The notes beneath the pieces were generated by a model, which was not told the origin of the DNA, did no database searches, and was given only the letters and a program-made list of their open reading frames with translations. This document shows, in pieces, positions 26,072 through 34,833 of a DNA stretch of 36,792 nt. This DNA is from Thomasclavelia spiroformis (GTDB lineage Bacteria > Bacillota_I > Bacilli_A > Erysipelotrichales > Coprobacillaceae), in NCBI GenBank assembly GCA_018369555.1, contig JAGZCC010000019.1, positions 1 to 36,792 of the forward strand. Reading direction: 5' to 3'. Position numbers and translations under genes: made by a program. Each line of letters opens with the position of its first letter. The first letter of the stretch is position 1.

Positions 26072-26713
26072 ATGGATAAAAATTTACAAGAAATTATTAG
26101 AATTAGAGAAGATCGAATGATTAAAGCATTTAATCAAAATAACATGCAAATTACTTTTGTTGAAAACTTTGAACAGTTACATAATTATTTAAAAAGATAT
26201 TTATCTAATCAAAAAACTGTTTCAGTTGGCGGATCAATGACTTTATTTGAAACTGGGGTTATTGATTTAATTAAAAAAAGTGATGTAGTATATAACGATC
26301 GTTATCAAGAAGGTTTAACTAGAGAGGAATTAAACGATATATTTAAAAAAGCATTTACAAGTGATATTTTTATTACAAGTACTAATGCATTAACTACAGA
26401 TGGACATTTGTATAATATAGATGGAACTGGTAATCGTGTTGCAGCAATGATTTATGGCCCAAAAGAAGTAATTGTTGTAGCTGGAAAAAATAAAGTTTTT
26501 GAAACTGAAAATGAAGCAATTAATCACATTAAAACAATTAGTGCCCCTGCAAATGCAGTTCGTCTGCATAAGCAAACACCTTGTGTTAAAACTGGTGAAT
26601 GTAAAAATTGTTTATCAGCTGATCGTATTTGTAGCAGTTATGTTAAATTAGGATATCAGGTTAACGCAGGTCGAATTAAAGTGATTATTGTAAATGAAGA
26701 TTTAGGGTATTAA
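26072..26713 (+). CDS. LUD domain protein (LutC/YkgG-like)
   Basis: A 213-residue protein of the lactate-utilisation LUD family: SVGGSMTLFETGVIDLI, FITSTNALTTDG and GTGNRVAAMIYGPKEVIVVAG are typical. The C terminus has four closely spaced cysteines (PCVKTGECKNCLSADRIC), which may bind metal. No LutA or LutB partners are near, so lactate oxidation by a Lut complex is not shown; stand-alone LUD proteins of this length are common in Firmicutes and uncharacterised. The frame is open from TTG 26054, but AAAGGA sits before ATG 26072. malQ begins one base after its stop. Confidence 0.85.
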   Translation: MDKNLQEIIRIREDRMIKAFNQNNMQITFVENFEQLHNYLKRYLSNQKTVSVGGSMTLFETGVIDLIKKSDVVYNDRYQEGLTREELNDIFKKAFTSDIFITSTNALTTDGHLYNIDGTGNRVAAMIYGPKEVIVVAGKNKVFETENEAINHIKTISAPANAVRLHKQTPCVKTGECKNCLSADRICSSYVKLGYQVNAGRIKVIIVNEDLGY

Positions 26714-26714
26714 T

Positions 26715-28142
26715 ATGAAAACAGGAGTATTATTTCCATTATCGAGTTTTCCTTCTGATTTTGGAATTGGTGATTTTGGAAAAAATGCATATAAAACTAT
26801 TGATTTATTAAAGCAAAATGGAGTGGATTATTTACAAATTTTACCATTTCATCCCTCGTATCAAGCTAATTCTCCTTATCGAGCAATTAGTACATATGCT
26901 GGTGATGAAATATATATTGATTTAAATCAATTAGTAGATATGAATTTATTAAATGAAGTTGAGTTTTTTTTAAGTAATAGTAGTGTAGTATATTATGATA
27001 AAGTTAGAGAATTTAAGCATAAATATTTATTAAAAGCATATAAGAATTTTAAGGAGAATGATGAATATCAAGAATTTTTAAAAAGATCTCCTTGGGTGTT
27101 GGATTATGCAATTTTTTGTACACTTGCTTCAATAAATGGAACTTTTGATTGGGCATCATGGGCAAAAGATTATAAAAATTATCCTAAACATTATCAAGTC
27201 AACTTAGAACTATATCAAAAGGAAATTGGATATTATCTATTTGTTCAATATATTTTTTATAAACAATGGTTTGCATTAAAACAGTATGCAAATGAAAAAG
27301 GAATAAAAATTATAGGTGATATGCCATTTTATGTAGATCATGGTTCGGTTGAAGTATGGTTAGATAATGACACATTTTTACTTAATAAGGATGGTTATCC
27401 AACTGATGTTGCAGGTGTTCCACCTGATTATTTTAGTGAAACAGGGCAATATTGGGGTAATCCAATTTATAATTGGGATTATTTAAAAGAGCATGATTTT
27501 GATTTTTGGATTAATCGAATTGGTTGGGCGAGTAAAATTTTTGATATTACAAGAATTGATCATTTTCGGGCTTTTGATTCTTATTGGGATATTCCATCGA
27601 ATTTTTCAACAGCAGCTAATGGATATTGGCGTTATGCACCAGGATATGAGTTATTTGATTGTTTATATGATAAATTAGGAGATATTGAGTTAGTTGCAGA
27701 AGATTTAGGCTATTTAAGGAAAGAAGTTATAGATCTTAAAGATTATTATGGATTAAAAGGAATGAAGGTTTTTCAATTTATGTCAATTGATGAACTTAAG
27801 AAAGTTGGAGATTGTTTTTTCTATCCAGGAACACATGATAATGAAACTCTTATGGGGTGGATAGAAAAATTGGATAATTATCAAATTGAAAGCTATAAAA
27901 GTTATTTTAAAAATAACTTACCTTTAAATCAAGCCATTATTCATTATTGTTTACATTCTGATGCTAGTGATGTAATCATTCCAATTTGGGATTTGTTGGA
28001 AGTGAATAATGATCAAAGGTTCAATGTTCCAGGTGAAGTTAATGATGTTAATTGGACATATCGAGTACCTGAAATTAATTTAGTTAAAAAGGGATTAAAT
28101 TTGTTTTTTAAGTTAAGAAAAGAGGGTCAAGATGAGTTTTAA
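26715..28142 (+). CDS. malQ: 4-alpha-glucanotransferase (amylomaltase)
   Basis: A 475-residue GH77 enzyme that moves maltosyl and longer glucan chains between alpha-1,4-glucans. Near the N terminus are GVLFPLSSFPSDFGIGDFG and ANSPYRAISTYAGDE. The catalytic set is visible: nucleophile Asp282 in TRIDHFRAF, acid/base Glu329 in VAEDLG and Asp375 in PGTHDNET, plus NVPGEVND near the end. Slightly shorter than many MalQ proteins but complete. No other maltose or glycogen genes are adjacent. The next gene overlaps its end by 11 bases. Confidence 0.95.
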   Translation: MKTGVLFPLSSFPSDFGIGDFGKNAYKTIDLLKQNGVDYLQILPFHPSYQANSPYRAISTYAGDEIYIDLNQLVDMNLLNEVEFFLSNSSVVYYDKVREFKHKYLLKAYKNFKENDEYQEFLKRSPWVLDYAIFCTLASINGTFDWASWAKDYKNYPKHYQVNLELYQKEIGYYLFVQYIFYKQWFALKQYANEKGIKIIGDMPFYVDHGSVEVWLDNDTFLLNKDGYPTDVAGVPPDYFSETGQYWGNPIYNWDYLKEHDFDFWINRIGWASKIFDITRIDHFRAFDSYWDIPSNFSTAANGYWRYAPGYELFDCLYDKLGDIELVAEDLGYLRKEVIDLKDYYGLKGMKVFQFMSIDELKKVGDCFFYPGTHDNETLMGWIEKLDNYQIESYKSYFKNNLPLNQAIIHYCLHSDASDVIIPIWDLLEVNNDQRFNVPGEVNDVNWTYRVPEINLVKKGLNLFFKLRKEGQDEF

Positions 28143-28641
28143 AAAATTGAATGTTGATGAAATTGTTTTAAATCCATTTAAAACAATTGGAAAAGATTGG
28201 TTATTAATTAGTGCATTAAAAAATGACCAAGTTAATACAATGACAGCTTCTTGGGGTGGGGTTGGTGTTATTTGGAATAAAAATGTAGTTACTGTTTATA
28301 TTCGACCACAGCGTTATACAAAAGAATTTGTTGATGCAAATGATTATTTTACCTTAACTTTTTTTGAAGGTTATAAAAAAGAGCTTGGTATTTTAGGAAG
28401 TAAATCAGGCCGTGATGGAGATAAGATTGGTGAAGTTGGTTTTGAAATCGAAATGGTTGAAAATCAACCAACTTTTAATGAAGGAAAAATGACTTTTATT
28501 TGTAAAAAGTTGTATGATGGTAAGATAATACCGGATGGCTTTATTGATGATGAATTAGACAGCAAATACTATCCAGAAAAAGATTATCATTGTGTATATA
28601 TTGGTGAAATTATAAGTGCGTATGTAAACGAAAAGGATTAA
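28132..28641 (+). CDS. Flavin reductase-like domain protein (FMN-binding)
   Basis: A 169-residue flavoredoxin-type split-barrel protein. Residues near 35-60 (NTMTASWGGVGVIWNKNVVTVYIRPQ) are the conserved flavin-binding loop of this family, followed by DYFTLTFFEG and GSKSGRDGDK. It probably binds FMN and shuttles electrons or reduces flavin; the partner is unknown. Its start lies inside the end of malQ, so it is cotranscribed, although the functions look unrelated. Confidence 0.88.
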   Translation: MSFKKLNVDEIVLNPFKTIGKDWLLISALKNDQVNTMTASWGGVGVIWNKNVVTVYIRPQRYTKEFVDANDYFTLTFFEGYKKELGILGSKSGRDGDKIGEVGFEIEMVENQPTFNEGKMTFICKKLYDGKIIPDGFIDDELDSKYYPEKDYHCVYIGEIISAYVNEKD

Positions 28642-28662
28642 AATCTTTTCGTTTATTTTTTT
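28626..28662 (+). terminator. Terminator after the flavin reductase-like gene
   Basis: AAACGAAAAGGATT (28626-28639) pairs with AATCTTTTCGTTT (28642-28654) with one bulge, followed by ATTTTTTT. The stem overlaps the stop codon. Confidence 0.8.
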
Positions 28663-28693
28663 ATATACTAGGTATACTATTAGTGGTGATGTT

Positions 28694-29392
28694 ATGCAAA
28701 TAATAGAATATATTCTTATGTCACTTTTTTCATTAGTAGTTTTATTTGTTATTACTAAATTAATGGGATATCGACAAGTTACACAATTAAATATGTATGA
28801 TTATATTAATGGGATAACAATTGGAAGTATTGCCAGTGAATTAGTTATGGCAGGTATGGATAATATTTTACAACCATTAGTTGCGATGATTGTTTATGCA
28901 ATCGTTATTATTTGTTTATCTAAAATAACAGCTAAATCATTAAAACTTAGAAAGATTATCGATGGTTATGCTGTTGTTTTATACGAAAATGATCGTATAT
29001 ATTTTAGTGAATTAAAAAAAGCTAAAGTTGATCTTGATGAGTTTTTAATGCAATGCAGAATTGCAGGATATTTTGATTTAAATGAGTTACAAACAGTTGT
29101 ACTAGAAAGCAATGGTCGATTTAGTTTTTTTCCAAAAGAACGCTATCGGCCAGTAATAGTTGATGATATGCAAATAAAAGTTAATAAAGTTAATCTACCT
29201 ACTTTATTAGTTAAAGAGGGACATATCTATTTTGATAATTTAAAAAAAATAAATAAAGATGAAAAATGGTTAGAGAAAGAATTAAAAGTGCGTAATATTG
29301 AGCTTGTAGATATAATTTTGATGTATCAAGCGGATAATAAGGGCTTAATTATTTATACCCTAAATAAAATTGAAAAGAATTTTGATACATAA
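28694..29392 (+). CDS. DUF421/YetF family membrane protein
   Basis: A 232-residue protein. Two or three hydrophobic spans occupy residues 1 to about 80, including KLMGYRQVTQLNMYDYINGITIGSIASE, the hallmark of YetF/DUF421. A soluble C-terminal domain follows with CRIAGYFDLNELQTVVLESNGRFSFFPK, matching the family. YetF proteins in Bacillus have been linked to spore and membrane functions, but the role here is unknown. GGTGATGTT precedes the ATG, and TATACT-like boxes lie at 28664-28678. Confidence 0.9.
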   Translation: MQIIEYILMSLFSLVVLFVITKLMGYRQVTQLNMYDYINGITIGSIASELVMAGMDNILQPLVAMIVYAIVIICLSKITAKSLKLRKIIDGYAVVLYENDRIYFSELKKAKVDLDEFLMQCRIAGYFDLNELQTVVLESNGRFSFFPKERYRPVIVDDMQIKVNKVNLPTLLVKEGHIYFDNLKKINKDEKWLEKELKVRNIELVDIILMYQADNKGLIIYTLNKIEKNFDT

Positions 29393-29416
29393 ATAATTTA
29401 TATAGTTGATAAAAAT

Positions 29417-29455
29417 AAAATGACACTTGATTTGAAGTGTCATTTTATTTTTTTT
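29417..29455. terminator. Bidirectional terminator between the DUF421 gene and coaX
   Basis: AAAATGACACTT (29417-29428) pairs perfectly with AAGTGTCATTTT (29435-29446), then a long T run. The coaX stop codon lies in the stem's edge and its last codons are in the T-rich tail. Confidence 0.88.
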
Positions 29456-30218
29456 TTTTATATTTATCATAGATAATTTTTAAACCTTTAAAAGTAAGAT
29501 CAGGATCATAAACATCAATCATAGCAGTTTCATTGAAAATAATTCTACCAAGTCCACCTGTAGAAATAACCTTAAGATCCTTACCATACTCTTTTTTGAT
29601 GGTTCTAATAATATTTTCAGTTAAACCAACATAGCCATAAACAATTCCGGCTTGCATGCTGTTAACGGTGTTTTTAGCAATAATATTTTTAGGCTTTCTA
29701 ATTTCAATTTCTGGTAGTTTGGCCGTTTGACCTGAAAGGGCATTATTGATAATTCCAATTCCAGGGGCTGTAGCACCACCTAAAAAATCACCATCTTCAC
29801 TAACTACATCAAAAGTAGTAGCTGTTCCAAAATCAATAACTAAACAGGCACCACCATAAATATAATAAGCTCCCGCAGCATCAACTAAACGATCGGCACC
29901 TAACTCTTTTGGATTATCAATTTTAATTCTAATTCCTGTTTTGATTCCAGGACCAATAATGATAGGTTCTTTATTGAAATATTTTTTGATTGAATTACTA
30001 AATGAATACATTATTTTTGGAACAACTGAAGCAATAATTACGTCTTCGATTTCTTTAACCTTTATATTAGACGCATTTAAAAAACTCAATAACATAAAAC
30101 CATACTCATCAGAAGTTCGTTCTAATTTAGTTGTTAAGCGATAATTATCAATTATTTCATCATTATCAACTAACCCCATTGTAATATTGGTATTACCAAT
30201 ATCAATAACTATTAACAC
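29445..30218 (-). CDS. coaX: Type III pantothenate kinase
   Basis: A 257-residue kinase that phosphorylates pantothenate, the first step of CoA synthesis. It belongs to the CoaX group of the ASKHA fold: DIGNTN (5-10), GADRLVDAAGAYY in the middle and DFGTATTFDVV after it, with GGATAPGIG. Full length. It is the last gene of panT-coaBC-coaX, and its start overlaps the coaBC stop by one base, so it is translationally coupled. Confidence 0.95.
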   Translation of the reverse strand: MLIVIDIGNTNITMGLVDNDEIIDNYRLTTKLERTSDEYGFMLLSFLNASNIKVKEIEDVIIASVVPKIMYSFSNSIKKYFNKEPIIIGPGIKTGIRIKIDNPKELGADRLVDAAGAYYIYGGACLVIDFGTATTFDVVSEDGDFLGGATAPGIGIINNALSGQTAKLPEIEIRKPKNIIAKNTVNSMQAGIVYGYVGLTENIIRTIKKEYGKDLKVISTGGLGRIIFNETAMIDVYDPDLTFKGLKIIYDKYKKKK

Positions 30219-31399
30219 TATTTTGCCTCCTTAATTTTAATTAATTTTCTTAAAATTAAATCACTCAATTCACTTTTTGTCATTAATTCAATTTCTTCAA
30301 TAGTATCTTTACTTATAAAAGTAACTTTATTAGTATCATTTTTAAATCCAGCTCCCGGCTCTTTTAGATTATTTGCTACCAATAAATCACAATTTTTGTT
30401 AATAAATTTTTGTTTTGCAAATTCAACTAAATTATTAGTTTCCATTGCAAAGCCACATAGAATTTGATTAGTCTTATGACGTCCTAAATAAGCTAAAATA
30501 TCATCATTTTTAACTAATTCAAGCTTTAAAACATCACCAGCTTTTTTTATTTTTTCACTAGCAATTTCTTTAACTCGATAATCTCCAACTGCAGCAGCTT
30601 TAATAATAAAATCTTGTTTTTGATAATTATCTTTGACAGCATCAAACATTTCTAAAGCTGATTCAACCTCAATAACCTTAATACCATAAGGATGTTTGAG
30701 CGTAGTTGGACCAGTAACCAAAGTAACTTTAGCTCCCATTTCAAAAGCTCGTTTACAAAGAGCATAACCCATTTTTCCGCTAGAATGATTAGTAATATAT
30801 CTAACTGGATCCAATGGTTCTTGAGTAGGGCCAGCAGTAATTAAAACCCGTTGATTTTTTAATGGTTTATCACTTAAACAATAATCGATCATTGTTAAAA
30901 TGTGCTCTAAATCTGATAATTTACCTCGGCCCATATCACCGCAGGCAAGTAATCCATATCCAGGTTCTACAAATTTAATACCGTAAGTTTTACATCTTTC
31001 GATATTACGTTGAGTAGCTAAATTATCATACATATTTACATTCATCGCAGGAGCAATTAACTTTGGACAAGTTGCTGCAATAAATGTAGAAGTTAACACA
31101 TCATCACAAATTCCATTAGCTATTTTACCAATAATATTAGCCGTTGCAGGAACAATGATAAAACAATCAGCTTTTTTAGCGTAGCTAATATGTTTGATTT
31201 GATAACCGTCATCATCAAAATCATCGACTAATACAGGTTTATTAATCAATGCACCTAGCATTAAAGGACTAATGAATTTAGTCGCATTATTTGACATTAT
31301 TACTTCAACATCATAACCCTTTTTTATCAATGCTCTAACCACATCACATGCTTTATAAGCAGCAATACTACCACTTATTCCTACAACTATTGTTTTCAT
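30218..31399 (-). CDS. coaBC: Bifunctional phosphopantothenate-cysteine ligase/decarboxylase
   Basis: A 393-residue two-domain enzyme of CoA synthesis. The N-terminal CoaC flavoprotein has GISGSIAAYK (8-17), catalytic His70 in KHISYAKKAD, the PAMNVNM motif (117-123) and Cys153 in ACGDMGRG. The C-terminal CoaB ligase starts near 185 with LITAGPTQEPLDPVRY, followed by SSGKMGYAL and AAAVGDYR. It joins cysteine to phosphopantothenate and then decarboxylates the product. It lies 6 bases after panT. Confidence 0.95.
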   Translation of the reverse strand: MKTIVVGISGSIAAYKACDVVRALIKKGYDVEVIMSNNATKFISPLMLGALINKPVLVDDFDDDGYQIKHISYAKKADCFIIVPATANIIGKIANGICDDVLTSTFIAATCPKLIAPAMNVNMYDNLATQRNIERCKTYGIKFVEPGYGLLACGDMGRGKLSDLEHILTMIDYCLSDKPLKNQRVLITAGPTQEPLDPVRYITNHSSGKMGYALCKRAFEMGAKVTLVTGPTTLKHPYGIKVIEVESALEMFDAVKDNYQKQDFIIKAAAVGDYRVKEIASEKIKKAGDVLKLELVKNDDILAYLGRHKTNQILCGFAMETNNLVEFAKQKFINKNCDLLVANNLKEPGAGFKNDTNKVTFISKDTIEEIELMTKSELSDLILRKLIKIKEAK

Positions 31400-31405
31400 T
31401 TATAC

Positions 31406-32014
31406 TTACATTCCTTTCTTTGTATATACTAGTAATGGTTTACATACCATTAAAGAAATAATTGTACCTACAACTGCTTCTAAAATCCCACTACTAGTAA
31501 TAATTCCAATCAAATAAGCCATTAATAAATTAAAATCTTGACCAATAGCTTGAGCATAACTTTGTCCAAAAATAAAATATATTCCAGACAGAACCAAAAT
31601 TGTATTAGTTAAAGAACCAACTAATCCAGAAATTATAATTCCAACATATTGATTCCATTTATGTTTACAAAACTGTTCAAAGATAGCTCCTGCAAAAAAG
31701 CCAATTAATACCCTAGGAACAATAGCAACCACAGCACTTAAAATACTACCACTAATAAATGGTGAAAAAACAAATGAAGTAACAGTTGGACTAATTGTAT
31801 TATAAAATAAACTACTTAACCCAAAAACAAGTCCAATAAGCATTCCACCTTTTTTTCCTAAAATAATTCCCGCAATGATAACAGGAATATGTAATGTAGT
31901 TGCACGTAAAGGGCCAATTGGGATATATCCTAAAAAAGGAATGAATACCAGCAACATTTCAATTGCAATAAACATTGCGTACAAGATAAGATCTTTTGTT
32001 TTTTTATTTTTCAT
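31406..32014 (-). CDS. panT: ECF transporter substrate-binding (S) component, pantothenate PanT-like
   Basis: A 202-residue membrane protein with about six hydrophobic spans. The start region MKNKKTKDLILYAMFIAIEM and the PLRATTLHIPVIIAGIILGKKGG segment match PanT-type S components, which bind pantothenate and use the shared energising EcfAAT module, not encoded here. The frame is open to a GTG at 32026, but GGAGG sits just ahead of ATG 32014. Position at the head of coaBC-coaX strongly supports pantothenate as cargo. Confidence 0.88.
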   Translation of the reverse strand: MKNKKTKDLILYAMFIAIEMLLVFIPFLGYIPIGPLRATTLHIPVIIAGIILGKKGGMLIGLVFGLSSLFYNTISPTVTSFVFSPFISGSILSAVVAIVPRVLIGFFAGAIFEQFCKHKWNQYVGIIISGLVGSLTNTILVLSGIYFIFGQSYAQAIGQDFNLLMAYLIGIITSSGILEAVVGTIISLMVCKPLLVYTKKGM

Positions 32015-32124
32015 TTTTACCTCCACTACCGTTCATTAGATACGGTGTCTATAATATATTTGTTATTCCATAATAAATAGTTAATGCCTTGTCATTACTA
32101 AGTCTTTATGTTAATAACACGCTA

Positions 32125-32153
32125 ATTATATTACTATATAATCTTTTTTTCAA
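32125..32153 (-). promoter_or_regulatory. Sigma-A promoter of the panT-coaBC-coaX operon
   Basis: On the minus strand, TTGAAA (32148-32153), exactly 17 bases, then TATAAT (32125-32130). The predicted leader is about 100 bases. It ends in a small hairpin (ACCGT...ACGGT) just before the GGAGG; I do not recognise a known riboswitch in it. Confidence 0.75.
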
Positions 32154-32215
32154 TCATTGATAATGCAATTTAAATAATTTGATGATAAAATAATAATATG
32201 CAAGGAGGAAACAGA

Positions 32216-32770
32216 ATGAAAAAAGTAGCAGTATTATTTCATGAAGGATTTGAAGTGCTTGAAGCACTTTCGGTAGTAGATGTAATGACTCGTGCAAATG
32301 TTACATGTACAATGGTAGGAATGGATAAGTTAGAAGTAGAGAGCTCACATCATATAAAAGTGATCATGGATTGTTTATATGACGAAAATATTGAAACATA
32401 TGATGCTTTAGTGATTCCTGGTGGATTGCCTGGAGCAACAAATTTAAGAGATGATCAGCGTGTTATTGAACTTATTCAAAAATTTAATAACGCTAATAAA
32501 ATAGTTGCGGCAATTTGTGCAGGACCAATTGTCTTAGAAAAAGCAGGAGTAATTAGAGATAAAAAAGTTACTTGCTTTCCTGGGTTTGAAAAAGAATTAA
32601 GTAGTGCAATTTATCAAGATACATTAGTTTATCAAGATGGAAATATAATTACCGGTAGAGGGCCTGCTGCATCGCTAGCTTTTAGTTATTGTATTTTAGA
32701 AGCTTTGGCTATTGATAGTTCAACTATTCAAGAAGGAATGCAATATCGTTATTTAAAAGAAAATATTTAA
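32216..32770 (+). CDS. DJ-1/PfpI (YajL-like) family protein
   Basis: A 184-residue protein of the DJ-1/ThiJ/PfpI superfamily. Glu13 in HEGFEVLEA and the nucleophile-elbow Cys101 in AAICAGP give the conserved Glu-Cys pair, with VIPGG (66-70) before it. Bacterial relatives act as stress chaperones or glyoxalases; the activity here is not shown. The frame is open from an upstream ATG at 32198, but AAGGAGG sits just after that codon and fits ATG 32216. Confidence 0.92.
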   Translation: MKKVAVLFHEGFEVLEALSVVDVMTRANVTCTMVGMDKLEVESSHHIKVIMDCLYDENIETYDALVIPGGLPGATNLRDDQRVIELIQKFNNANKIVAAICAGPIVLEKAGVIRDKKVTCFPGFEKELSSAIYQDTLVYQDGNIITGRGPAASLAFSYCILEALAIDSSTIQEGMQYRYLKENI

Positions 32771-32805
32771 TATTAATCATATAACTATAAATTTTGTTTT
32801 AATCA

Positions 32806-32846
32806 GATAGTAAATTAGTATAAACACTAATTTACTATCCTTTTTT
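32806..32846 (+). terminator. Terminator after the DJ-1 gene
   Basis: GATAGTAAATTAGT (32806-32819) pairs perfectly with ACTAATTTACTATC (32826-32839), followed by CTTTTTT. Confidence 0.9.
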
Positions 32847-32971
32847 ATGAAAAAATATATCCCATCATTATTGTATTTAAGATAAAGCTAGAAATTTAAT
32901 ATCAAGTATTACAACAAAACAAAGGCCTAGATATAATGATTAATACATATATCTTTTTGTTCAATGATTAA

Positions 32972-33079
32972 AAAAATATAACTGCTCAATTTTCTAATGC
33001 TATCATCCGTTATAAAGATAATGATAATTTAAGAAAAAAGATGAATGAAATATCAAGTGAGGTGTTAGATTATGCATAA
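32972..33079 (+). pseudogene. Remnant: C-terminal end of a glycosyltransferase-like gene
   Basis: A 35-codon open stretch bounded by stops, encoding ITAQFSNAIIRYKDNDNLRK and ending KMNEISSEVLDYA. The pattern (AIIRY..DDxLRKKM) resembles the extreme C terminus of GT4 glycosyltransferases. The preceding bases (32847-32971) are not open in this frame, so most of the gene has been lost. Its final codons overlap the ATG of the next gene. A chance open frame remains possible. Confidence 0.4.
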
Positions 33080-34610
33080 ATATAAAAATAATAAATGGTT
33101 ATATCGCTTAAGTAATGGAAAACCAGGTTTGTTTTTTTCTTTAATTATAAGCATACTTTTTTCAATATTAACATTAGAGCTATATAAATTAAATAATGCA
33201 GCATTTATTTTTGTGGCTTTTATAGATTTTTTGGTAATTATCGTTATGCTAATAGCTTTATATAGAGTGCTTGTATTTAAAGTATTGATAAGCAAAAATG
33301 AAATTTATTATCAAACAAGATTAGGTGGTGGTCATACCTATAGTTTTTCAAATATTCGACAAGTATGGATAAGTTCAGGCCGTGGGGAAAATTATTGTAC
33401 ATTTAAACTAACTAATGGAACAGTTATAAAATTTCCTTTTTATACAAGTGATTATCAGGCTATTGTATTTTTTAAAAATCAAATAGAAGCTAGAAATATT
33501 ATTTTTGATGAAAAAATTGATTTTGACTATTATCGAATAACAGGTAAGAATTATGGTAAATCATATATTATAGGTGCTATAGTTATTTTATTTGTAGTAT
33601 TGGTATTTGAATTTTTTGTCAGAAAATTATACCTTGTCCAAGGAATATTAATATTTAGATATGTAGAGATAATAGCTTGCGTTTTTGTAATAGCTTTTTT
33701 GTTTGTCAGATATAAATATTTAGATATTAAAATAGATAGAGAGGGTTTTAGTTTTCAAACAGGACCGTTTAATAAAAAATACTATCAGTATACAGATATA
33801 GTGAGTTGCAATGAAATCACAAAAAGAATAACAACAAATAAAAATAAAGCAGTCGGCACAACATTTTATCGAGATTATTTTTTATTTACAGATAAAAATG
33901 GTATAACTAGGCAATTTCAATATGAAAAGCATCTTTATAATTACGAAATATATATTCTTAAAAAGAGAATCAATGATGCAAGTGGTATAAAAACCGATAA
34001 TTATAGAGAAGATGAAAGTATGATTCAAGAAGAATTAAATGTTGAAGATTTTTTAGATAATAAAAAAGCTTATGCAAGTAAGCATATAAGTAAAGTACGT
34101 GTTTTCAAAGTTATTATAGTTGTTTTGTTTTTGATACTTGTTTTAAATGTATTATGGCCAATGATTACAGAAATAAAAAAAGTTCCCCCAACATCAGAAA
34201 TGGTTGAAAAATTGATGGATCATTTAGAGGTTAGGGAGTTATTAGAACAACGAGGTTTTGATACTGTAGATATGTCTACATCTTATTGGTTTTTTGATGA
34301 AAATAAATTAATGTATGTAGCTTCAGGAAAAAAGGAGACTAGTAAGATTGAATTTTATGAATATCGTGATGATAAAACAACAGATGGGGTTTATAATCGA
34401 ATATCTTATGATTTCAATCAAAATCTCGAATCAAAAGATAGAGCCAAGTATGAACGAAAGTTAAAACATGGCGGTAAAGTTTTTGAAATGACTATTAGCG
34501 GTACTTATAAGATGGTGGCACTTAAAGATAATACGGTAGTTTATGGAAGTGGTCTAGAACAAGATTGTAATGAAATATTGAAAATTGTAGAGGAAATGGG
34601 ATATAAGTAA
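33072..34610 (+). CDS. Membrane protein of unknown function with two PH-like segments
   Basis: A 512-residue protein. Two hydrophobic spans (about 18-66) are followed by a beta-rich segment (YYQTRLGGGHTYSFSNIRQV) of bacterial PH-like type. Two more spans lie about 155-215, followed by a second similar beta segment (FSFQTGPFNKKYYQYTDIVS), then another span (about 345-365) and an exported C-terminal domain of about 145 residues. GAGGTG before ATG 33072 supports the start. I do not recognise the family. The repeated span-pair plus PH-like layout suggests an internal duplication. Confidence 0.75.
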   Translation: MHKYKNNKWLYRLSNGKPGLFFSLIISILFSILTLELYKLNNAAFIFVAFIDFLVIIVMLIALYRVLVFKVLISKNEIYYQTRLGGGHTYSFSNIRQVWISSGRGENYCTFKLTNGTVIKFPFYTSDYQAIVFFKNQIEARNIIFDEKIDFDYYRITGKNYGKSYIIGAIVILFVVLVFEFFVRKLYLVQGILIFRYVEIIACVFVIAFLFVRYKYLDIKIDREGFSFQTGPFNKKYYQYTDIVSCNEITKRITTNKNKAVGTTFYRDYFLFTDKNGITRQFQYEKHLYNYEIYILKKRINDASGIKTDNYREDESMIQEELNVEDFLDNKKAYASKHISKVRVFKVIIVVLFLILVLNVLWPMITEIKKVPPTSEMVEKLMDHLEVRELLEQRGFDTVDMSTSYWFFDENKLMYVASGKKETSKIEFYEYRDDKTTDGVYNRISYDFNQNLESKDRAKYERKLKHGGKVFEMTISGTYKMVALKDNTVVYGSGLEQDCNEILKIVEEMGYK

Positions 34611-34833
34611 TTAGATAGAACGTCTAGAAAATAAATTTATTAGTTAAAGTGTTTTTCTTTATTTTAATAGTAGTATTTTTATATAGTATAGATCTAGTTT
34701 GGTGCAGGTTTAAGAAATAAAAAAAGCTGATAATCCTTGAAAATAAGGGGATATCGGCAATTTGGGGATATATAAAATATTTAAGCTTTTATCAAATAAT
34801 TAATTATAGAATGTAATATTTATAATAGCTTAG
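34611..34833. other. Intergenic stretch with a repeat-like relic
   Basis: This lies between the 512-residue membrane protein gene and the convergent small membrane protein gene. It contains no supported open frame. The only structure I see is the motif at 34727-34767 described separately; there is no convincing shared terminator here. Confidence 0.5.
34727..34767. repeat. Mobile-element-like relic similar to the window's right end
   Basis: It begins CTGATAATCCTT and continues GAAAATAAGGGGATAT, CGGCAATTTGGGG. Both parts resemble the right-hand end of the window: CTGATTATCTTT at 36711-36722, and in reverse complement GAAAATATGGGATATATCGG at 36740-36759. GGGGATAT is also repeated directly within it. 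The likeness suggests two relics of one insertion-sequence or MITE family. The comparison is by eye. Confidence 0.4.
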
